Source: Lachnospiraceae bacterium (GTDB lineage: Bacteria; Bacillota; Clostridia; Lachnospirales; Lachnospiraceae). From it: a stretch of DNA of 64,000 nucleotides. The notes under the pieces are model-generated. The model was not told the origin of the DNA. It made no database searches and saw only the letters and a program-made list of their open reading frames with translations. The translations under genes were made by a program, and so were the position numbers. The DNA lies in assembly GCA_017441825.1 (NCBI GenBank), contig JAFRVD010000084.1, positions 1 through 64,000 on the forward strand, in the 5' to 3' direction. Below, piece after piece: positions 60,457 to 64,000 of this stretch (the first letter of the stretch is position 1; each line of letters begins with the position of its first letter).

Positions 60457-61437
60457 ATGAGAAAGGTGATGACCGAAATGCTGGAGAAAAGGATCATAAA
60501 AGGGTTGTCTATTATATGCTGTATCTTGCTAGGGCTCTCGGCGTGGTTTGTGTATCCCATATATGCGGAAAGCCTGGATCCTCCAGCCGGAAAAGTGGGA
60601 AGTGCTGAAGCGAATATTTCCATGCTTGTGGAAGTGATCAACGAGCCGCAGAATCATACATATTATATGTTCTATGAAACTCATGAAGTTCATGATCGGG
60701 ATGAAAGTGAGATTGCCTATATAAAAATCATAAGAGAAAATGTCGGAAATACAGCTGTAAAAGACGGCACACTTACCGTAACTGTAGAGAATCAGTCAGC
60801 TGATGACAGACTTGTGTTCAGCAGAGAGGAAAAGTTCCGTCTGGAACCGGGAAAAAGAACGGTTTTAGGGAATGCTTCGTCCAGTCCGGCAGCTGTCCGG
60901 TTTGAGCGGCAGGATGCTGAAGAAGAAAATGTTACAGTAGTGGTAAGATACGAAGCATATCTGGATGATCCTGACATCATAGAACCGTTGATCGTTGAAA
61001 AAGAGCTTCAATTGCCTGTCGGATATGGGCGAAGACCAGAAGAAGCAGCAGCTTCAGAAGAAGATGTAAAAACCGCTGATAACAGTCATTTATGGCTGTA
61101 CATTACCGGCGCAGTTTTTATTTCCGCAGTGATCATTGCCGTAATTCTGAAAAAAAAGAAGAACACAACAGAAAAAAATATTCGGGTTGCTGCGGTTACG
61201 GAGCGTCTCAGTGCTGTGCCTACGCACATCAGCAAGGCAGGTTCCGGAGGTCCCGGTTCTGCGGTGCTTGAAAACATCACGGTTACTTTTGTACGGGAAG
61301 ATAATACCAGCTTTTCGTTGTTGTGTTCGACAGAAGATGCAAAGATGCTGGAAGAAGGGGTGATCGGTGATATCACATACTGCGGGAATGAATTGATCTC
61401 GTTTGTGCGGTCGGCGAATAATCCACAGGACTTGTAA
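60457..61437 (+). CDS. Exported single-pass membrane protein of unknown function
   Basis: Protein of up to 326 residues. A signal/anchor (IKGLSIICCILLGLSAWFV) is followed by an external beta-rich domain (about 45-205; DGTLTVTVENQSADDRL, VVRYEAYLDDPDI), a membrane helix (about 213-230, LWLYITGAVFISAVIIAVIL), and a cytoplasmic tail whose end, VTFVREDNTSFSLLCSTED and ISFVRSANN, resembles DUF2500-type domains. Alternative starts are ATG 60469 and 60478; the ribosome site is unclear. It lies between two convergent BlaI/BlaR1 pairs. Function unknown. Confidence 0.6.
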   Translation: MRKVMTEMLEKRIIKGLSIICCILLGLSAWFVYPIYAESLDPPAGKVGSAEANISMLVEVINEPQNHTYYMFYETHEVHDRDESEIAYIKIIRENVGNTAVKDGTLTVTVENQSADDRLVFSREEKFRLEPGKRTVLGNASSSPAAVRFERQDAEEENVTVVVRYEAYLDDPDIIEPLIVEKELQLPVGYGRRPEEAAASEEDVKTADNSHLWLYITGAVFISAVIIAVILKKKKNTTEKNIRVAAVTERLSAVPTHISKAGSGGPGSAVLENITVTFVREDNTSFSLLCSTEDAKMLEEGVIGDITYCGNELISFVRSANNPQDL

Positions 61438-61480
61438 AAAGTAGTAAAGAAAAAGGATTGGAGCCATACAATTTATAAAG

Positions 61481-61511
61481 TGAAAGCGCAGCCATTTTGA
61501 CTGCGCTTTCA
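61481..61511 (+). terminator. Terminator-like hairpin after the membrane protein
   Basis: TGAAAGCGCAG (61481-61491) pairs perfectly with CTGCGCTTTCA (61501-61511), but only TTAAC follows, so termination is only likely. Confidence 0.55.
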
Positions 61512-61810
61512 TTAACATAGCGGATGTGTTACCAGAGGTTACCTGATAAGGATTAATAATGCGTCCGAAGGGATTCGAAGCAAATCCTTATCATGTGGAA
61601 AAGTTAGCAACATCTGACGAGACTAATTATTTTTATACGATTGGAATCCTGTGTTTATTTGGCATTGTAACTCACAGATAAATATGTGCAAATCATACAA
61701 TCAAAGATAAACTTTTAGATTTGCTCAAAACGCCGGGATCGAAGTGAGCGCTGAAGCGCCGCACTCCGTTCCCGGCATCCGTCATCAGAATATAGGTATA
61801 ATCAACGTGG
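61512..61810. other. Noncoding gap with a GC-rich hairpin
   Basis: AT-rich stretch between convergent genes without coding signal. GCCGGGA (61732-61738) pairs with TCCCGGC (61770-61776), with further stems AGTG/CACT and GCGC (61748-61751)/GCGC (61756-61759). The hairpin is much more GC-rich than its surroundings and may be a repeat element. No poly-U run on either strand. Confidence 0.5.
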
Positions 61811-63670
61811 TCAATTATCAGAACTGATCAGACAACTGATTGTTTTTGACGTACTTTTTCCGGCAGGATTCTGAGAAAAATACTGTAAGATAATTTTGCA
61901 GGGTTCTTTTCCAACCCTGCTCAGCACGGGGTTCTCTGAAATATTCAGACGAATACTTGTCTCTCCGGGTGGCAGTTCAATGATACTTTCCGGATAACAG
62001 ACATTTTCAAAGTTTTGTGTTTCCCCAAAGATCAGATATACAAAACCTGTTTCCAAAGTACGCCCGGCTTCAAAGGAAGCATCCCGCGTACACAGGAGTT
62101 CCAGGCTATCTTCTGAATCATGATTTTCTTTGAGTTTCAGTGTCATTCCGAAAAGCAGCATTTCCTCACTGAGTGTCGGGCTGCATCTCTCCTCAATACA
62201 ATTCCAGGCATCATCTTCTGTTTCATAAATGATTAATATCCCCAGCTTTTCTTCGAGATATGAATGCGTTTCAAGATCTATCTCCATATCTAGGGAGATC
62301 ACCTTTTCCGGCGCGATCCTGAGGGATGAGAGGGAAAGTGTTTTCATGTCATATGTATCGGATAAGTGCAGAGTTCCTTGAATATCGACGAAGGTTCCGG
62401 AGTATAGTCCCTCGGTAAGGACGGTATAATTGTCTACAGAACAAGGGTCTAATACAAAGATACGCTCCTGTACCGGGAGTGTGGTATCTGGCAAATAAAA
62501 GAGCCTGTAGATTTTCTGCCTGACAATATCGACACCCCAGTAGAAGAATCCTTTGAATTCATTGGTTTCATTTTCCTCCGGGTTTTCCGTTCCTTGGATT
62601 TTATGTTCAGAATTAGAACTGCAGGCCACCGAAATGCTGGCTGCAGGATCAGATACCGGATCGCTTCTGACAGGGATTGTCATGAAACAGACAATGATGA
62701 CAAGGACAGCAAGACCGGCAAATAAATAAAGGGTCCTGTTGCTTTTTTTCTCGGAAAGCAGCACCTTAATTCGGGTTTTTACAGAAAGCTTCGCAAAAGC
62801 TGTCGGAAGAAAAAACTGTCCCGAATTAGATAGCTTAAGGAGGACAGAAGCGTAACCCTTCTTATAGGCAGCGTTCTGCCTGGAAGTGACGTTTTCATCA
62901 CAGGCAAATTCCAGATCCCTGGAATAACAGATGAATGCAGCCCACACGAATGGGTTGAACCAGTGAACTGATAGGATCAGATATGCCGCGATTTTCCCGA
63001 TATGGTCTCTGTGTCTGATATGCATTTGCTCATGAGCGATTACGAATCGCTTCTCGGTTTCTGTCATTCCCGAAGGGAGAATAATTTTAGGAAAAAGAAG
63101 TCCCGTGACGAAGGCTGTCCGGACGGTACTGCATTCATAAACTCCACGGGAAACAGTGCGTGCCGTGTGGATCATGTTTCGAATACGCAGCGTACTGACA
63201 GCAAAATGCAGTATAAGAACACACGCACCGGTAATCCAGATTATAAATAGAAAGCTCCATATCGAAATTACCTTGCCGATTATGTTTCCACTTAAAGATT
63301 TTTTATCGGTACTGTATATTTGTGACAGACTGCTTTTACCTTGTATGGGATGTGCGGGATTCGTGGATGTTTCCATGGACAGATCTGCAAGACCGCTGTC
63401 ATTATTTTCAGCGATCCCGGGCCTGCCTTCATCAGAAAAGTATCCTTCTACCTGAACATGTAACATCCAGTCCTCAGATACTTCCGGAATCAGGCTGGTT
63501 GGAGAAGGTATCCCAAAGGGGATGACCAGCCGGATCGCTGCAAGGATCCATAGAGCTGTCATAAAACGTTTCGGCAGTTTCCTGAAAATGACCCTGAAGA
63601 ACAGAAGAACTGCGATCAGTAACGATGCCTCAAAGCTCATCTGAAGGACTTTGAGCAATATAACTGTCAT
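61811..63670 (-). CDS. Second BlaR1-like M56 metalloprotease sensor
   Basis: Protein of 619 residues. Membrane helices near the N-terminus flank an M56 peptidase with HEXXH at H213-E214-H217 (IAHEQMHIRHRDHI) and DLEFACDENVTS downstream. After a helix at about 330-350 (LYLFAGLAVLVIIVCFMTI) comes an external domain of about 260 residues, different from that of the receptor at 58724 and not a recognisable penicillin-binding domain. The start ATG overlaps the upstream BlaI-like stop by 4 bases, confirming the repressor-sensor pair. The signal is unknown. Confidence 0.85.
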   Translation of the reverse strand: MTVILLKVLQMSFEASLLIAVLLFFRVIFRKLPKRFMTALWILAAIRLVIPFGIPSPTSLIPEVSEDWMLHVQVEGYFSDEGRPGIAENNDSGLADLSMETSTNPAHPIQGKSSLSQIYSTDKKSLSGNIIGKVISIWSFLFIIWITGACVLILHFAVSTLRIRNMIHTARTVSRGVYECSTVRTAFVTGLLFPKIILPSGMTETEKRFVIAHEQMHIRHRDHIGKIAAYLILSVHWFNPFVWAAFICYSRDLEFACDENVTSRQNAAYKKGYASVLLKLSNSGQFFLPTAFAKLSVKTRIKVLLSEKKSNRTLYLFAGLAVLVIIVCFMTIPVRSDPVSDPAASISVACSSNSEHKIQGTENPEENETNEFKGFFYWGVDIVRQKIYRLFYLPDTTLPVQERIFVLDPCSVDNYTVLTEGLYSGTFVDIQGTLHLSDTYDMKTLSLSSLRIAPEKVISLDMEIDLETHSYLEEKLGILIIYETEDDAWNCIEERCSPTLSEEMLLFGMTLKLKENHDSEDSLELLCTRDASFEAGRTLETGFVYLIFGETQNFENVCYPESIIELPPGETSIRLNISENPVLSRVGKEPCKIILQYFSQNPAGKSTSKTISCLISSDN

Positions 63671-64000
63671 GAATTATTCTCCTCGTAAGCGTCTATGATT
63701 CTTTGTAATTCACGGACATCTTTCTCTGTTAGCGTCTGCCTGCTGCTGAATGCCGCGATGAAAGCAGGCAGGGAGCCTTCAAACTGATCCGTAACGAACT
63801 GCTCGCTTTGAATAGCCTTGAATTCTTCTTTTGACATAAGAGAAGTCACAGTCCCGCGAACATTTTTGAAAATACCTTTCTCCTGAAGACGGTGGAGTAC
63901 CGTAAACGAAGTTGTTTTTTTCCAATCCAAAATCTCTTCGCTGATTTTAGAAAGATCAGAAGAAGTGATCGGTTCGTTCTCCCAGATTATATCGGCAAAT
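63667..64000 (-). CDS. BlaI/MecI-family repressor, 5' end beyond the window
   Basis: Partial gene of 111 visible codons on the minus strand; the frame stays open to base 64000, so the true start lies outside. The winged helix is visible: DIIWENEPITSSDLSKIS, DWKKTTSFTVLHRLQEKG and VRGTVTSLMSKEEF; the C-terminal LTEKDVRELQRIIDAY forms the dimer helix. It resembles the repressor at 58321 but is a distinct copy. It overlaps the BlaR1-like gene by 4 bases. Confidence 0.85.
   Translation of the reverse strand, partial: FADIIWENEPITSSDLSKISEEILDWKKTTSFTVLHRLQEKGIFKNVRGTVTSLMSKEEFKAIQSEQFVTDQFEGSLPAFIAAFSSRQTLTEKDVRELQRIIDAYEENNS

Overview
The window looks like chromosome from a GC-rich anaerobic Firmicute of class Clostridia, most likely Lachnospiraceae or a close relative. 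The evidence is strong AGGAGG-type ribosome sites, sigma-A type promoters (TTGACA-N17-TATAAT), an ECF vitamin-type transporter, the anaerobic (cobalt-early) cobalamin route, VanR/VanS-type and BlaI/BlaR-type regulation, and lipoprotein signals of Gram-positive style. The organism assignment is inference. Bases 1 to about 55.4 kb read as GC-rich core genome; from about 55.4 kb to the end the DNA is visibly AT-richer and carries signs of horizontal transfer.

Layout. 0-2.8 kb: sugar and phosphate metabolism (class II aldolase, TIM-barrel isomerase, PHP phosphatase). 3.1-5.2 kb: two-component system behind a palindromic operator and a structured leader. 5.4-9.6 kb: membrane acyltransferase, then a complete four-gene ECF transporter (S, A1, A2, T). 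9.7-13.1 kb: MFS permease and a three-gene envelope cluster ending in a lipoprotein. 13.2-16.9 kb: a PEP-synthase-like protein and a DUF4432 epimerase-like protein. 17.1-18.7 kb: HipB/HipA module with three evenly spaced operators. 18.8-19.3 kb: nitroreductase.

19.3-41.2 kb is the centre of the window: a cobalamin riboswitch followed by about 21 kb of same-strand genes that look like one operon. It begins with an exported protein carrying two CbiK cobaltochelatase modules, then a substrate-binding lipoprotein sharing an accessory domain with it, a permease and an ATPase, and then cbiB, cobD, cbiD, cbiF, cbiG, cbiH, a cbiJ-cbiE-cbiT fusion, cbiA, cbiP, a cbiC/Cys-rich/cobT fusion, cobU, cobS, a second short cobU-like gene and cobC. 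No CbiL and no adenosyltransferase are found here. I infer that the riboswitch lets cobalamin repress both uptake of a cobalt or tetrapyrrole substrate and the synthesis pathway.

41.3-55.4 kb: a Uma2 nuclease-like protein with a DNA-binding head, two paralogous sigma/membrane-partner operons, a beta-helix (GH110-like) protein, a TetR regulator with its operators, flavodoxin-like protein, PfkB kinase, alpha/beta hydrolase, and an ABC exporter with a very large permease.

55.4-64 kb: inverted repeats, a tRNA 3' half (likely attachment-site remnant), an AgrB-like fragment, an acyltransferase behind two BlaI-type operators, a truncated exported protein whose domain recurs in a BlaR1-type receptor, and two BlaI/BlaR1 pairs facing each other across a membrane protein. 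No complete tRNA, rRNA, CRISPR array, integrase or transposase gene was seen.
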